Origin: Epibacterium sp. Ofav1-8
Lineage (GTDB): Bacteria; Pseudomonadota; Alphaproteobacteria; Rhodobacterales; Rhodobacteraceae
NCBI RefSeq assembly: GCF_022348185.1
Contig: NZ_JAKRFD010000011.1
Location: forward strand, 1-64,000
Direction: 5' to 3'
DNA: 64,000 bases
Every line of letters starts with the position of its first letter. The stretch's first letter is position 1. The notes under the pieces are model-generated. The model was not told the origin of the DNA. It worked only from the letters and a program-made list of their open reading frames with translations, and ran no database searches. The position numbers and the translations under genes were made by a program. Shown one piece after another: positions 53,019 to 62,373 of the stretch.

Positions 53019-55182
53019 CTAGTGACCTCCTTGTCGGTTCTTGTTCTGTAGTTTTTTGTGTTTTTGTTGTCCTGTGGCCGGACCGCTCCAGCATGTCGTG
53101 CAGCGCCGCCGTCAACAGCGCCGCACAGGACCGGCGGTCCCCCGAGTCGCGCAGCCCCTCGGCCCAGCGGATGGACCCGATGGAGAGGCCGAGGCCCCCC
53201 GCAGCATGCTCCACCAGCACGATTTGCCCCCGCACCGCGGCGCGCAGCTTTGCCTCCGCACCGGTAGAAAAGCCGTCCAACGACGGGAAATCTTCGATGG
53301 CCGGGACATAGCCCGCGGGTAATTCAACCGCTTGCGCCAGCACATGCCGCCGCCCGGCGCGGAACCCCTGTGGACGCACCCCATCAAGTTCCAGCCCCGC
53401 AACGCCGAAGGGCGCATCGCCGAGATCTGCCAACACCTGCGCAATCCGGGGCGGCAGAGACCCGCTGTCCAGATCCGGCGCTCGCTGGTAAGAACCGTCG
53501 CCGGAGAACCCCATGGCGCAGAAGCTGTTGCCGAAGATTGCCTCTGGCGCGGGGGCGAAATTGCGGCTCAGCCCGCCCGGCCTGCCGTCGAGGGCATGGC
53601 AGGCCTCGCCCGGCTCGGCGTCCCAGGTGCGCACACCCTCGCGGCGGGCCACTTCGATCAGATGCGGCGCCTGCGGAGCACGCGCGATGCGCCAGTAGAA
53701 CCCGTTACCCCCCGCATAGAGGATCGAACCGCCGCGCTGCCGGTGCCGGTCATAGGCGCCGAGCGAGGCGCGGGTGCAATATTCGGGATGCGATCCGGTG
53801 ATCGCCACATCGTACCCTGCCAGAACATCCGCGGTCTCATCGTCGAGGCATTCGTCGGTCAGGACATCAAACGCAGTTCCGCTGACCCGCAACCAGTCGA
53901 GGATCGCAAGATCGGCAGCGAATTGATGCGGCATACCCAGAAGCTGCGAGTGGAAATCCGCCCGCACCGTCAACTGCGGCCGCCGCGCCGAGGCCAGCGC
54001 CACGCCGCTCCCATCGCCATGCTGGCAATAGAGCGATTTCAACCCCATCTGCGCCGCCGCCTCATACAGGGGCGCCGACTGCGTCGGCCCCGCCTGCGGG
54101 AACTGCTCGGGGTCTTCGGGTTGCCAGAAACTGTTGTTGGCATAGGCGCGATAGCTGAAGGTCGGCATCACCAGCGCGACCCGTGCGCCTGTCGCCGCAC
54201 CGGGGGTCACGAACAGAGGCAGCGCGTCGAAACTCTCGCGATCCGCCCAGTTGACCTCTGGCCCGGTCGACAGGATCGCGGAATAGACGCCCGTCTCCTC
54301 CGGCGCGGTCAGGGTGGTCAGCACAGGCCAGCCCGCGTCCTCCAGATCGTCGCCGCTCAGGTCGACCGCGTTGAACTGCTCGGGTGCGGTGCCAGGGACA
54401 TGCTCACCGGTCCAACCGCGAGCGGGGACCGCCCTGCGCGGGGCACCGTGCAGCCAGCCGTCGAAAGCGCCGAGCTGCCTATCAGAAACCGCCATCGGAT
54501 GCGCCGCCGCACGCGCTAGATCCCAGCATGCCAACTCGCGACCCATGGCGTCATGCAACACAGGATGGCCGATGCGACAGCGGCTCGCGGGCCAGCCCGG
54601 TAGCGCGCCGAGGATCAGGCGGTCGAGCCGCGCTGTCGGCACAGACAGCGCCATATCAAACGCGGCTCCCTGCCCTTCCGGCCCGAGCACTCGAACTTCC
54701 AACGCATCATTGCGCAAACCTAGGGTGCAGCGATTCCACCGCATCGGGTCCAGTCGCAGATCGACCTCCTGCGCAGCCACCACACGTTCATCCTCGATCC
54801 ATTCCAGTACCGGGGTAAAACGGTCGGTAATCGACATCCTCAAACCCGCACTGCCACCGATCAGAGCCGCTATCCCACCGCAAGCCGCGCCCGAGGCGGG
54901 CAGCCGGAGATCGAAGCCGAGTTCGAACCCGGCCTCCAGTGCAGAACCGATCCTGACCTCGAACCACGACCCCGACGGCACCGAAAGCTCCGTCTGGTCG
55001 CAACGGAGTGCCTGCACATCCGTCACCGCCTTGCTGGTCTGAGGCCAGTCACAGGGTGTCGACACCGGCCCTAGATGTTGTCTCAGATGCAGATAGACGA
55101 GACCTGAGACAGAGGCCGCATGCACCGTGAAAGGGGCGCCGGCCTTGACGCTCCAATCGGGAATGTAACCTGTGACTTGCAT
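52990..55182 (-). CDS. N,N-dimethylformamidase large-subunit-like hydrolase
   Basis: 730 residues from ATG 55182. N-terminal LamG/carbohydrate-like beta region (about 20-210), then the dimethylformamidase-beta core: FAADLAILDWLRVSGTAFDVLTDECLDD, AGYDVAITGSHPEYCTR with H465 and E467 matching the iron-binding His-x-Glu of DmfA2, and SILYAGGNGFYWRI. The family splits amides such as dimethylformamide using mononuclear iron. The substrate here is likely a different formyl or ring amide, since it lies inside a nucleoside transporter operon (between binding protein and ATPase). The small DMFase subunit gene is not seen. Confidence 0.78.
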   Translation of the reverse strand: MQVTGYIPDWSVKAGAPFTVHAASVSGLVYLHLRQHLGPVSTPCDWPQTSKAVTDVQALRCDQTELSVPSGSWFEVRIGSALEAGFELGFDLRLPASGAACGGIAALIGGSAGLRMSITDRFTPVLEWIEDERVVAAQEVDLRLDPMRWNRCTLGLRNDALEVRVLGPEGQGAAFDMALSVPTARLDRLILGALPGWPASRCRIGHPVLHDAMGRELACWDLARAAAHPMAVSDRQLGAFDGWLHGAPRRAVPARGWTGEHVPGTAPEQFNAVDLSGDDLEDAGWPVLTTLTAPEETGVYSAILSTGPEVNWADRESFDALPLFVTPGAATGARVALVMPTFSYRAYANNSFWQPEDPEQFPQAGPTQSAPLYEAAAQMGLKSLYCQHGDGSGVALASARRPQLTVRADFHSQLLGMPHQFAADLAILDWLRVSGTAFDVLTDECLDDETADVLAGYDVAITGSHPEYCTRASLGAYDRHRQRGGSILYAGGNGFYWRIARAPQAPHLIEVARREGVRTWDAEPGEACHALDGRPGGLSRNFAPAPEAIFGNSFCAMGFSGDGSYQRAPDLDSGSLPPRIAQVLADLGDAPFGVAGLELDGVRPQGFRAGRRHVLAQAVELPAGYVPAIEDFPSLDGFSTGAEAKLRAAVRGQIVLVEHAAGGLGLSIGSIRWAEGLRDSGDRRSCAALLTAALHDMLERSGHRTTKTQKTTEQEPTRRSLDDGSGGKSP

Positions 55183-55208
55183 GATCTCGCCCAAGTTTCC
55201 GCGTGCCG

Positions 55209-56228
55209 TTACTTCGGGCAGCTATCGGTTTCGAAATAGCTGGGCACCTTGATGTCGCCCGCTACAATGGCGTCACGGATTCCGTTCACCTTGGCTTCGG
55301 TCTCGGCCGACACCAGGGCGCGGTTGTTGTCATCGATCACCCAGCCGACGGCCTCTTCAGCCAAACCCAGTGAGTTCAGACCCGGTTCCCAAGTACCGTC
55401 TGCAGCGGCCTTGAAGGCGAGATAGACCGCCCGGCCAACTTCCGAGGTAGCCGAGGTCAGCACATGGCCGGGCTGAATGCCGTTCTGGTTGACGCCGACT
55501 CCGATCGACAGCTTGTCCGCATCGGCAGACGCCTGAAGGATGCCCATCGTGGTGCCGCCCGCCGCCGCGAAAACGATATCCGCGCCCCGGTCGTATTGCC
55601 CCAGTGCCAGTTCTCGCCCGCGCGCCGGATCGGCCCAGGCCGACGGCGTGGTGCCGGTCATGTTTTCCAGCACCGCGACCTCGGCATTCACCGATTCCGC
55701 CCCGTGGCGATAGGCGCAGGAAAAGTCGCGTATGATCGGGATATCCATGCCACCGACAAAGCCGACGGTACCGGTTTCAGTGGTCAGCCCGGCTAGCGCG
55801 CCGACCAGATAGGCGCCCTCGTTATAACGGAACTCCACCGACTGCACGTTGGGCAGGTCGACGAATGTATCCACCACGACGAATTTTGTATCCGGGAAAT
55901 CCGGCGCCACCTTCTCCATCACCGCCGCCCAGCTAAAGCCGATGGTGACGATGGGATCGCCGCCGCTGCTGGCAAACCGCCGCAGCGCCTGTTCGCGCTG
56001 CGCTTCGTTGGTGGGTTCGAAGTCGCGGAAGGCGATGCCGGTTTCCTCCTGGAATTCCACCGCGCCGTAATAGGCGTTCTCGTTGAAGGACCGGTCGAAT
56101 TTGCCGCCTAGATCGTAGAGCAGCGCCGGGGCGATGTCCTCGGCCATTGCGGCGGAGGCGGTCAACCCCGATAGCGCCAGCGCCAAGGCTGCGGCGACCC
56201 GGAGGGGAGCTTTGCTCAGGTTGGTCAT
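55209..56228 (-). CDS. BMP-family nucleoside ABC transporter substrate-binding protein
   Basis: 339 residues with a Sec signal peptide (VAAALALALSGLTASAAMAE). Core: YDLGGKFDRSFNENAYYGAVEF, TIGFSWAAVMEKVAPDFPDTKFVVVD, RYNEGAYLVGALAGLTTETGTVGFVGG, VGVNQNGIQPGHVLTSA. This is the Bmp/Med/PnrA family, whose known members bind purine nucleosides. AGGAGACTG precedes ATG 56228. Periplasmic receptor for the transporter. Confidence 0.9.
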   Translation of the reverse strand: MTNLSKAPLRVAAALALALSGLTASAAMAEDIAPALLYDLGGKFDRSFNENAYYGAVEFQEETGIAFRDFEPTNEAQREQALRRFASSGGDPIVTIGFSWAAVMEKVAPDFPDTKFVVVDTFVDLPNVQSVEFRYNEGAYLVGALAGLTTETGTVGFVGGMDIPIIRDFSCAYRHGAESVNAEVAVLENMTGTTPSAWADPARGRELALGQYDRGADIVFAAAGGTTMGILQASADADKLSIGVGVNQNGIQPGHVLTSATSEVGRAVYLAFKAAADGTWEPGLNSLGLAEEAVGWVIDDNNRALVSAETEAKVNGIRDAIVAGDIKVPSYFETDSCPK

Positions 56229-56264
56229 GTTACAGTCTCCTGTTGGTTATCTGTGGCGCGGGTT

Positions 56265-57197
56265 TTATTCCGCTTTTGTTATCCGGATCACCGCGTCGGA
56301 CGCGGTGATCAGAATTTCGTCATCGCCCTCCCCCCCGGAGGCGAAATTCGCGACGGGCTTGTCGAAGGCGAGACAGCCGAGCCGGGCGCCGGTTGCGTCG
56401 AACCGTTCCAGCCCCGCGCCGCTGGCCACCCAGAGCCCGCCTTCGGGCGCGGTGCGGATGCCGTCAGGCACGCCCTTCAGCACCCTGCAAAACGGCTGCC
56501 CCCGACCCGCGACCCGGCCTTCGGCGCTAAGCGCATAGCGGAAGACATCGCGCGGTCCCTCGGCATCGAATGCGACCTCCGGTCCCATGTCGGCACCGCT
56601 GTCGGCCACATAGATCCAGCGCCTCTCGGCGGAGATGCTGAGGCCGTTGGGCATCTTCAGATCGGCGATTTCGGCGCTGACCGTGCCATCGGGGGCGATC
56701 CGGTAGACCCGGTTCTGCGCCTGTTCGGCCTCGGCCCGGGCGCCCTCGTAATCGGTCAGGATGCCGTAGGTGGGATCGGTAAACCACACCGCCCCGTCCC
56801 AGGCCTCGATCACATCGTTGGGCGAATTGAGCCGCCCGCCGCCGTAGCTGTCACAGAGGGTCTGCCACTGACCGTCCGGGGTCTGGCGGGTCACGCTGCG
56901 GCTCAGATGCTCGCAACACAGGATCGTGCCGCCCGCAGTGGCGAAATGGCCGTTGGCGTTCTGCGCCGGGGCGCGAAACAGGCCGAGGCCATACGCCGCA
57001 CTATAGGACAGGACCCGGTTGTTGGGGATGTCGGAAAAGATCCACTGCCCCGCGCCGGGACACCAGCAGGGCCCCTCCGACCAGGCCAGATCGCGGGCAA
57101 TCACCTTTGCCCCGCCCTCTGACACGAGATCGTCGATACCACGCCCCAGATGGCGCATCAGGATCGCATCCGCCGCTGCGCTCAACCCGGCCATCAC
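56265..57197 (-). CDS. SMP-30/gluconolactonase family lactonase
   Basis: 310 residues. The metal-site residues of the six-bladed propeller are visible: ARDLAWSEGPCW (Glu), YGGGRLNSPNDV (Asn) and GVPDGIR (Asp). Such enzymes hydrolyse sugar lactones (pentono-lactones) to the acid. It fits between the aldose dehydrogenase and the dehydratase in an oxidative pentose route. Start codon GTG 57197 or ATG 57194, overlapping the dehydrogenase stop. Confidence 0.87.
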   Translation of the reverse strand: MMAGLSAAADAILMRHLGRGIDDLVSEGGAKVIARDLAWSEGPCWCPGAGQWIFSDIPNNRVLSYSAAYGLGLFRAPAQNANGHFATAGGTILCCEHLSRSVTRQTPDGQWQTLCDSYGGGRLNSPNDVIEAWDGAVWFTDPTYGILTDYEGARAEAEQAQNRVYRIAPDGTVSAEIADLKMPNGLSISAERRWIYVADSGADMGPEVAFDAEGPRDVFRYALSAEGRVAGRGQPFCRVLKGVPDGIRTAPEGGLWVASGAGLERFDATGARLGCLAFDKPVANFASGGEGDDEILITASDAVIRITKAE

Positions 57198-58072
57198 TCC
57201 GCCTCCTCCTGCCGGAACCGCAGGGCATAGCCGCTGTGGTCGGTCTCCGCATGGCCGTTCCCGGCCAGATCGGCAAAGGTGCGCGCCACCGCATTCGCCA
57301 CCTCCAGCCGCGCGAAAGCGGCGGGATCCGCCGCCTGCGCCAGCCCCAGGTCCTTCAGATGCAGGCGGATAGGCCCGGCGCTGCCGTATTCCTCCGCCAC
57401 GATCTTCGGCCCGTGCACCTGCAATACCCGGCTGTCGGCAAAGCCCCCCGCCAGCGCAGTCAACAGACTGGCGCGATCGACGCCGAGGGTTCTGGCGAAT
57501 TCCAGCCCCTCGGCCACCGCCGCGATGGTGTCGGCCACGATGATTTGATTGGCCAGTTTGGCCGCTTGACCCGCCCCGGTCTCGCCCAGGTGATGCGGTG
57601 TGCCGCAGGCGCGCAGAATGTCGGCGGCGCGGGCCACCGCCCCCGCGTCACCACCCAGGAACAAGGTCAGGCGTCCCGCTTCGGCCCCCACCACGCCTCC
57701 GGAGACTGGCGCGTCCACCAGGTCGATGCCGCGCGCTGCGCATTCCCCAGCCAGCCAGCGAGTGCCCTCCAGCCCGGTGGTACCCATGTCGATCACCAGC
57801 CCCCCCGATGCGAGACTGTCCAGCACCTTCGTCTGCGCCAGCGCAGCCCGGATTGCGGCGGCGTCGGGCAGGCAGAGAATTAACACCTCTGTCCCGCCCT
57901 CCGCTGCTCGACCCCAGGGCGTCTCCATCGGGCGCACCGCGACGGCTCCGTCCAGCCCCGGACGGCGGTTCCCGTCGCGGGTCAGGCCGCAGACCTCATG
58001 GCTGGCAGACGCCAGCCGGTTGGCAATCGGCACGCCCATATACCCGAGGCCGAGGATCGCGATCCGGCTCAC
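57194..58072 (-). CDS. Beta-hydroxyacid dehydrogenase (3-hydroxyisobutyrate dehydrogenase family)
   Basis: 292 residues. GLGYMGVPIANRL (Rossmann), DAPVSGGVVGAE (substrate loop), GAGQAAKLANQIIV with the catalytic Lys. Oxidises a beta-hydroxyacid (tartronate semialdehyde/6-phosphogluconate family) with NAD(P). Its role in a nucleoside-pentose pathway is unclear; it could act on a side product or the unusual base side chain. GTG start overlaps the aldo/keto reductase stop by four bases. Confidence 0.87.
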   Translation of the reverse strand: MSRIAILGLGYMGVPIANRLASASHEVCGLTRDGNRRPGLDGAVAVRPMETPWGRAAEGGTEVLILCLPDAAAIRAALAQTKVLDSLASGGLVIDMGTTGLEGTRWLAGECAARGIDLVDAPVSGGVVGAEAGRLTLFLGGDAGAVARAADILRACGTPHHLGETGAGQAAKLANQIIVADTIAAVAEGLEFARTLGVDRASLLTALAGGFADSRVLQVHGPKIVAEEYGSAGPIRLHLKDLGLAQAADPAAFARLEVANAVARTFADLAGNGHAETDHSGYALRFRQEEAE

Positions 58073-59094
58073 CGCATTACCTCCGGCAAGCTGTCCGGGT
58101 GGATCAGCGACAGATCGCGCAGCCGGGTCCAGAACCCCCGCGGAATCGCCACATCCAGCAGCGCCGCATTCTCGCGCGCCTGCTCCGGGCTGCCCGCGCC
58201 GGACACCACGGTGGCGACAATCGGGTTGAGCAGCGGAAACTGGAACGCCGCCGCCTTCAGCGGCACGTCGAATTCGTGGCAGACCCCCTCGATAGCGCGC
58301 ACCTTGGCGACCATCTCCGGCTCTGCAGGCACGTAGTTATAAAAGGGTGTCTCTACCGTTGTGCCGGTGGCCAGGATGCCCGAGGCGAAGGGAGAACCGA
58401 TCACGATACCCACGTCGCGCGCGGCGCAGGCGGGGAATTCCGCCTCCAGCACCTCCTGATCCAGCAGCGTATAGGGCATCGCCACCAGAAAGAAATCGAG
58501 GTCGAACCGGCGCAGCATCTCCGGGATGGTGCCGAGGATATTGACCCCTGCGCCGATGCCCTTGATCTCGCCATAGGTGCGCAGCATCTCCAGCGCCCGC
58601 CAGCCGGATTTCTCCAGATCGCGGAAATGAGCATCGACCAGATCCTGAGAGCCGATCTCGGCCACGTCCAGATCGTGGATCAGCAGTAGGTCGATGCTGT
58701 TGATGCCCAGCCGCATCATGCTCTGCTCGTAAGAACGCATGATGCCGTCATAGGTGTAGTCGAACCGGTAATCGAACGGTAGGCCGCCTTTCCAGAATGT
58801 CGGACGATAGGTCTCCGGCTCCTGCGGGCGAAAGAAAGTGCGGCCGATCTTGGTCGACAGCACGAAGTCCTGACGCGGCTTGCTGCGCAGCATCTCGCCG
58901 AACCTCAACTCGCTCAGCCCGTGGCCGTACCAAGGCGAGGTGTCGAAATAGCGGATTCCACTGTCCCAAGCAGCCTCCAGCGTGGCGCGCGCTACATGAT
59001 CCGGCACCGGCGCGTAGATCTCGCCCAGTGTGACCCCGCCCATGCCTACGCAGGAGGGATGCGCGCCAGTCTGTCCAAGTTCACGTGTGTTCAT
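58069..59094 (-). CDS. Aldo/keto reductase, aldose-dehydrogenase-like
   Basis: 341 residues. AKR tetrad: D and Y in RYFDTSPWYGHGLSE, K in VLSTKIGR, H in LLLIHDLD. The N-terminus TGAHPSCVGMGGVTLGEIYAPVPD and the order of insertions resemble D-threo-aldose/L-fucose dehydrogenases, which oxidise the C1 hemiacetal of aldoses to the lactone with NAD. That would supply the lactone for the SMP-30 enzyme. Its end overlaps the next gene by four bases. Confidence 0.85.
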   Translation of the reverse strand: MNTRELGQTGAHPSCVGMGGVTLGEIYAPVPDHVARATLEAAWDSGIRYFDTSPWYGHGLSELRFGEMLRSKPRQDFVLSTKIGRTFFRPQEPETYRPTFWKGGLPFDYRFDYTYDGIMRSYEQSMMRLGINSIDLLLIHDLDVAEIGSQDLVDAHFRDLEKSGWRALEMLRTYGEIKGIGAGVNILGTIPEMLRRFDLDFFLVAMPYTLLDQEVLEAEFPACAARDVGIVIGSPFASGILATGTTVETPFYNYVPAEPEMVAKVRAIEGVCHEFDVPLKAAAFQFPLLNPIVATVVSGAGSPEQARENAALLDVAIPRGFWTRLRDLSLIHPDSLPEVMR

Positions 59095-59755
59095 CGCTCT
59101 TGATCTCCGGGTGGTTTTTCAAGATGGGGCCGATCAAATGGTGCTTCAGCTCGGCGGCAAGCCCAGTCGGATCCTCGAAGATCGCCTGCACCAGTCGGCG
59201 GTGATCCTCAATCGACTCCTCAAAGTCGAAGACGTCGCTGCGCTCATGCAGCAGGAAGACGAAGACGTTGCGCGAAATCGACTGCCAAAGCGACATCAGC
59301 ACCGAACTGCCGCTCAGCTCGATAAGGGTCCGGTGAAACGAAAGGTCGGCCCGGCAATAGGCGGGCAGATCGTCCAGTAGCGCGCATTTCTCCAGCTCTC
59401 GTACGCAGCGGTCCAGCGCGGCCCGGGTCTGGGCGCTGCGGTCGGGGTCGCTCAGAACGCGGCGGATCGCGATACCCTCGACGGTCTCGCGCACCTCCAG
59501 CATCTCCATCGTCTCCGACATGCTCGGCGCGTTGACAAAGACGCCCCGGTTCGGCTTGGCATGCAACAGCCCCTGCGCCTGCAACAGCCGCATAGCCTCG
59601 CGCACCGGCACCCTGCTGACCTGAAGGCTTTCGCAGATCTCCCGCTCCGCAACCTTCTCGCCGGGTTTCAGATTGCCGGAGGCCACTTCCATCACGATGA
59701 AATCCGCCACCTGATCGGTGACACTGATATGGGTGATCGCGGGTTTGAGGGTCAT
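59081..59755 (-). CDS. GntR-family regulator (FadR subgroup)
   Basis: 224 residues. Winged HTH with ISVTDQVADFIVMEVASGNLKPGEKVAEREICESLQVSRVPVREAMRLLQAQGLL, then a helical FCD ligand domain with DLSFHRTLIELSGSS (His metal site) and later EDHRRLVQAI. Probably responds to a sugar acid and represses both arms of the locus. Candidate operator at 61143. It overlaps the aldo/keto reductase start by 14 bases, so it is in the operon. Confidence 0.88.
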   Translation of the reverse strand: MTLKPAITHISVTDQVADFIVMEVASGNLKPGEKVAEREICESLQVSRVPVREAMRLLQAQGLLHAKPNRGVFVNAPSMSETMEMLEVRETVEGIAIRRVLSDPDRSAQTRAALDRCVRELEKCALLDDLPAYCRADLSFHRTLIELSGSSVLMSLWQSISRNVFVFLLHERSDVFDFEESIEDHRRLVQAIFEDPTGLAAELKHHLIGPILKNHPEIKSDEHT

Positions 59756-59776
59756 GTCGTTTGCGTCCTTTGGAAA

Positions 59777-61075
59777 TCAGATCAGATGAGCCCAGCGTTT
59801 GAAAAACGCGCGCACGGACTCGACGATATGGTCTGCATCCTCAGGGGAAATGGCCAGACTCATATTGATCTGACTGCGCCGCGCCAGATAGACGCCGGAC
59901 AGGATCATTTCGAGCTGGAACAGCTTATACGTGAGGCGCGGCACTTCCCGCAGGTCCTCCGGCCCGTGGATCTCGCCCCCGGTGAAATGCAGGTTCATGA
60001 TCGATCCCAGACCGGTGAACTGCGCCGCCGCATTACTCTCGCGCACCACCGCGTTCAGCCGGGCGCGCAGGGCATCGCCCGCCTCGGTCAGCTGCACCGC
60101 GCGCGCGGGCGTGAAGACCTGCGTCAGACCAGCGTGACCGGCCAGCATGGTGAAGAGATTGTTGTTGAAGGTCCCGGCATGGGGCAGCGCCCCCGGACGC
60201 GACGGATCCATATGCGCCATCAGCGCCACCCGCCCGCCAAAGGCGCCGAAGGAGAACCCCGCGCCCAGATATTTGCCTAGCGTCGTCAGATCCGGCATCA
60301 CATCATAGAGCGCCTGCATCCCGCCCGCCCCGATCCGCGAGGTCACCACTTCGTCGAAGATCAGCAGCACCCCGCATTCGTCGCAGGCCGCGCGCAGGCC
60401 GCGCAGGAAGTCGCGGCTGGCGGGCAGCGACCCGGCGTTGCTCATCATCGGTTCGACAATGACGGCGGCCAGATCCTGCGCCTGCTCGCGGATCATCGCC
60501 ACCGATCCCTCGATGTCGTTATAGCGGCCGAACACCCAGTCGAATGGGGCATTCATCGCATTGTCGACATCGGAGAACACAAAGACGCCGCCATGATAGG
60601 CGCCATGGAAGGCCATCAGCTTGTTGCGCCCGGTCGCATGGCGCGCCAGTTGCAGCGCATAGAGATTGGCCTCGGTGCCCGAATTGCAGAACCGCACCTG
60701 CTCGATGGCTGGGAAACGGGCGCAAACCACCTCGGCAAGGTCGATCTCGGAGGCCCCCGGCGCGCCATTCGACGCCCCCAGCTCCAGCGCACGCTGCGCG
60801 GCGGCCAGGATTGCCGGTTCCTTGTGGCCGTACAGCCCCGCGGAAAATTCTCCCAGCGCATCGATATAGCTGTGCCCGTCCACATCCGTGACCCGCGATC
60901 CGGTGCTGCGCACCACATAGAGCGGGAAAGGATCGAAATGCAGCGCGGTCCGGGTATTGCCTCCGGGCATCGCCGCCTGCGCCCGCCGGTGCAGCGCAAG
61001 GCTTTCGGGATTGGCCTCGCTATAGCGCTGCTCCAGCTCGGCCACGGCTTGCTCGATTTCACTGGTGACGGGCAT
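59777..61075 (-). CDS. Class III aminotransferase (glutamate-1-semialdehyde-aminomutase-like)
   Basis: 432 residues. PLP lysine in TLGKYLGAGFSFGAF, FNNNLFTMLAGHAGLTQV and the start block ALHRRAQAAMPGGNTRTALHFDPFPLY are typical of the HemL-like branch of fold-type I enzymes, many of which are ordinary omega-aminotransferases. As first gene of the minus-strand operon it may remove an amino group from the imported compound or its base-derived side chain; unproven. It is preceded by the divergent promoter region. Confidence 0.85.
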   Translation of the reverse strand: MPVTSEIEQAVAELEQRYSEANPESLALHRRAQAAMPGGNTRTALHFDPFPLYVVRSTGSRVTDVDGHSYIDALGEFSAGLYGHKEPAILAAAQRALELGASNGAPGASEIDLAEVVCARFPAIEQVRFCNSGTEANLYALQLARHATGRNKLMAFHGAYHGGVFVFSDVDNAMNAPFDWVFGRYNDIEGSVAMIREQAQDLAAVIVEPMMSNAGSLPASRDFLRGLRAACDECGVLLIFDEVVTSRIGAGGMQALYDVMPDLTTLGKYLGAGFSFGAFGGRVALMAHMDPSRPGALPHAGTFNNNLFTMLAGHAGLTQVFTPARAVQLTEAGDALRARLNAVVRESNAAAQFTGLGSIMNLHFTGGEIHGPEDLREVPRLTYKLFQLEMILSGVYLARRSQINMSLAISPEDADHIVESVRAFFKRWAHLI

Positions 61076-61142
61076 CCTTCTCTCCCCGTTAATTCTGCCA
61101 GAGCCGACATCCTCTGGTCAGAGGCTTATTGTATTTTCGTCA

Positions 61143-61165
61143 GATTGTAATACGATAAGACAATC
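61143..61165. promoter_or_regulatory. Candidate GntR operator in the divergent promoter
   Basis: GATTGT-N11-ACAATC (61143-61165), a 6-bp-arm dyad in an AT-rich patch between the two operons. FadR-type GntR proteins bind short dyads of this kind. It lies 83 bases upstream of the FAH-family start and 68 upstream of the aminotransferase start. Confidence 0.5.
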
Positions 61166-61247
61166 AACATTGCAAGTCCGAACTGCCGTGGGGCCCCGAC
61201 CGGGGGCGCGGGGCAGCACAAAGGGCGGCAACAACCGGAGGAAAAAA

Positions 61248-62357
61248 ATGAGCGATGCGAACACGCCCCTGATGATAGGCAGGGTGCAGACCGAGGCCGG
61301 CCCCTGCGTGGTGACAGAGCGCGACGGGCGGGTGATCGACATCACCACCAAAGGCGCCGCGCTGGTCAGAGATATCTTCGAGATGGAACGCCCCGCCGAA
61401 TATGTGCAGCAGGCGACGGGCCGCGATCTCGGCCCGGTGGCGGAGATCACCCGCGCCGGGGCCTGGCTTGCGCCTTGCGACCTTCAGGCGGTGAAGGCCT
61501 GCGGCGTGACCTTCGCCGAATCGCTGATCGAACGAGTGGTCGAGGAACGCGCAGCAGGCGATGCCACTCTGGCCCAGAGCATCCGCCTGCAGATTGAGGA
61601 GGAAATCGGCACCACCATCGAAGGGCTCGTCCCCGGCTCCGAAGCCGCGATGAAACTGGCCCGCCAACTTAAAGCCGCTGGCCTCTGGAGCCAGTATCTG
61701 GAGGTCGGCATCGGCCCTGACGCTGAAGTCTTCACCAAGGCGCAGGTGCTCTCCGCCGTCGGCACCGGGGCGCTGATCGGCGTGCACCCCGGCTCGGCCT
61801 GGAACAACCCGGAGCCGGAGGTGGTGCTGGCGGTGAACTCCCGCGGCGAGATCCTCGGCGCCACCCTCGGCAACGATGTGAACCTACGCGATGTGGAAGG
61901 CCGCTCCGCCCTGCTGCTGGGCAAGGCCAAGGACAATAACGCCGCTTGCGCCATCGGCCCGATGATCCGGCTGTTCGACGACGGTTTCAGCCTCGACGAC
62001 GTGCGCAGCGCGGTGATTTCCTTGCGGGTGGAAGGGCCGGACGGCTTTGTGCTGGAAGGTCAGTCCGACATGCGCCGGATCAGCCGCGACCCCGCCGATC
62101 TGGTGGCCCAGACCCTTGGCCACCACCATCAATACCCGGATGGGCTGATGTTGTTTCTCGGCACCCTCTTCGCCCCCACCCAGGACCGCGACGCGCCGGG
62201 ACAGGGTTTCACCCATCACATGGGCGACGTGGTGGAAATTTCCTGCCCCGGCCTCGGCACCCTGCGCAACACGGTGGCCGCCACCGATGCCTGCCCGCCC
62301 TGGACGTTTGGCACCCGCGCCCTGATCGCCTCTCTGGCGACCCGCAACCTACTCTGA
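61248..62357 (+). CDS. FAH-family dehydratase, XylX-like (2-keto-3-deoxy-pentonate dehydratase)
   Basis: 369 residues from ATG 61248 (GGAGG seven bases upstream). A fumarylacetoacetate-hydrolase-fold C-terminal half with GVHPGSAWNNPEPEVVLAVNSRGEILGATLGNDVNLRDVEGRSALLLGKAKDNNAACAIGP (Mg-binding Glu-x-Glu and Asp) and QFLGTLFAPTQDRDAPGQGFTH. Such 370-390-aa proteins are XylX-type enzymes of the Weimberg route, converting 2-keto-3-deoxy-pentonate to 2-oxoglutarate semialdehyde. The next gene is the matching semialdehyde dehydrogenase. Confidence 0.83.
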   Translation: MSDANTPLMIGRVQTEAGPCVVTERDGRVIDITTKGAALVRDIFEMERPAEYVQQATGRDLGPVAEITRAGAWLAPCDLQAVKACGVTFAESLIERVVEERAAGDATLAQSIRLQIEEEIGTTIEGLVPGSEAAMKLARQLKAAGLWSQYLEVGIGPDAEVFTKAQVLSAVGTGALIGVHPGSAWNNPEPEVVLAVNSRGEILGATLGNDVNLRDVEGRSALLLGKAKDNNAACAIGPMIRLFDDGFSLDDVRSAVISLRVEGPDGFVLEGQSDMRRISRDPADLVAQTLGHHHQYPDGLMLFLGTLFAPTQDRDAPGQGFTHHMGDVVEISCPGLGTLRNTVAATDACPPWTFGTRALIASLATRNLL

Positions 62358-62373
62358 AGGATTTTGAAGGAAG

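Noticed and set aside
53332-54519. 395-codon + strand frame opposite the DMFase-like gene
   Set aside because: Shadow frame; the minus strand carries conserved catalytic motifs.
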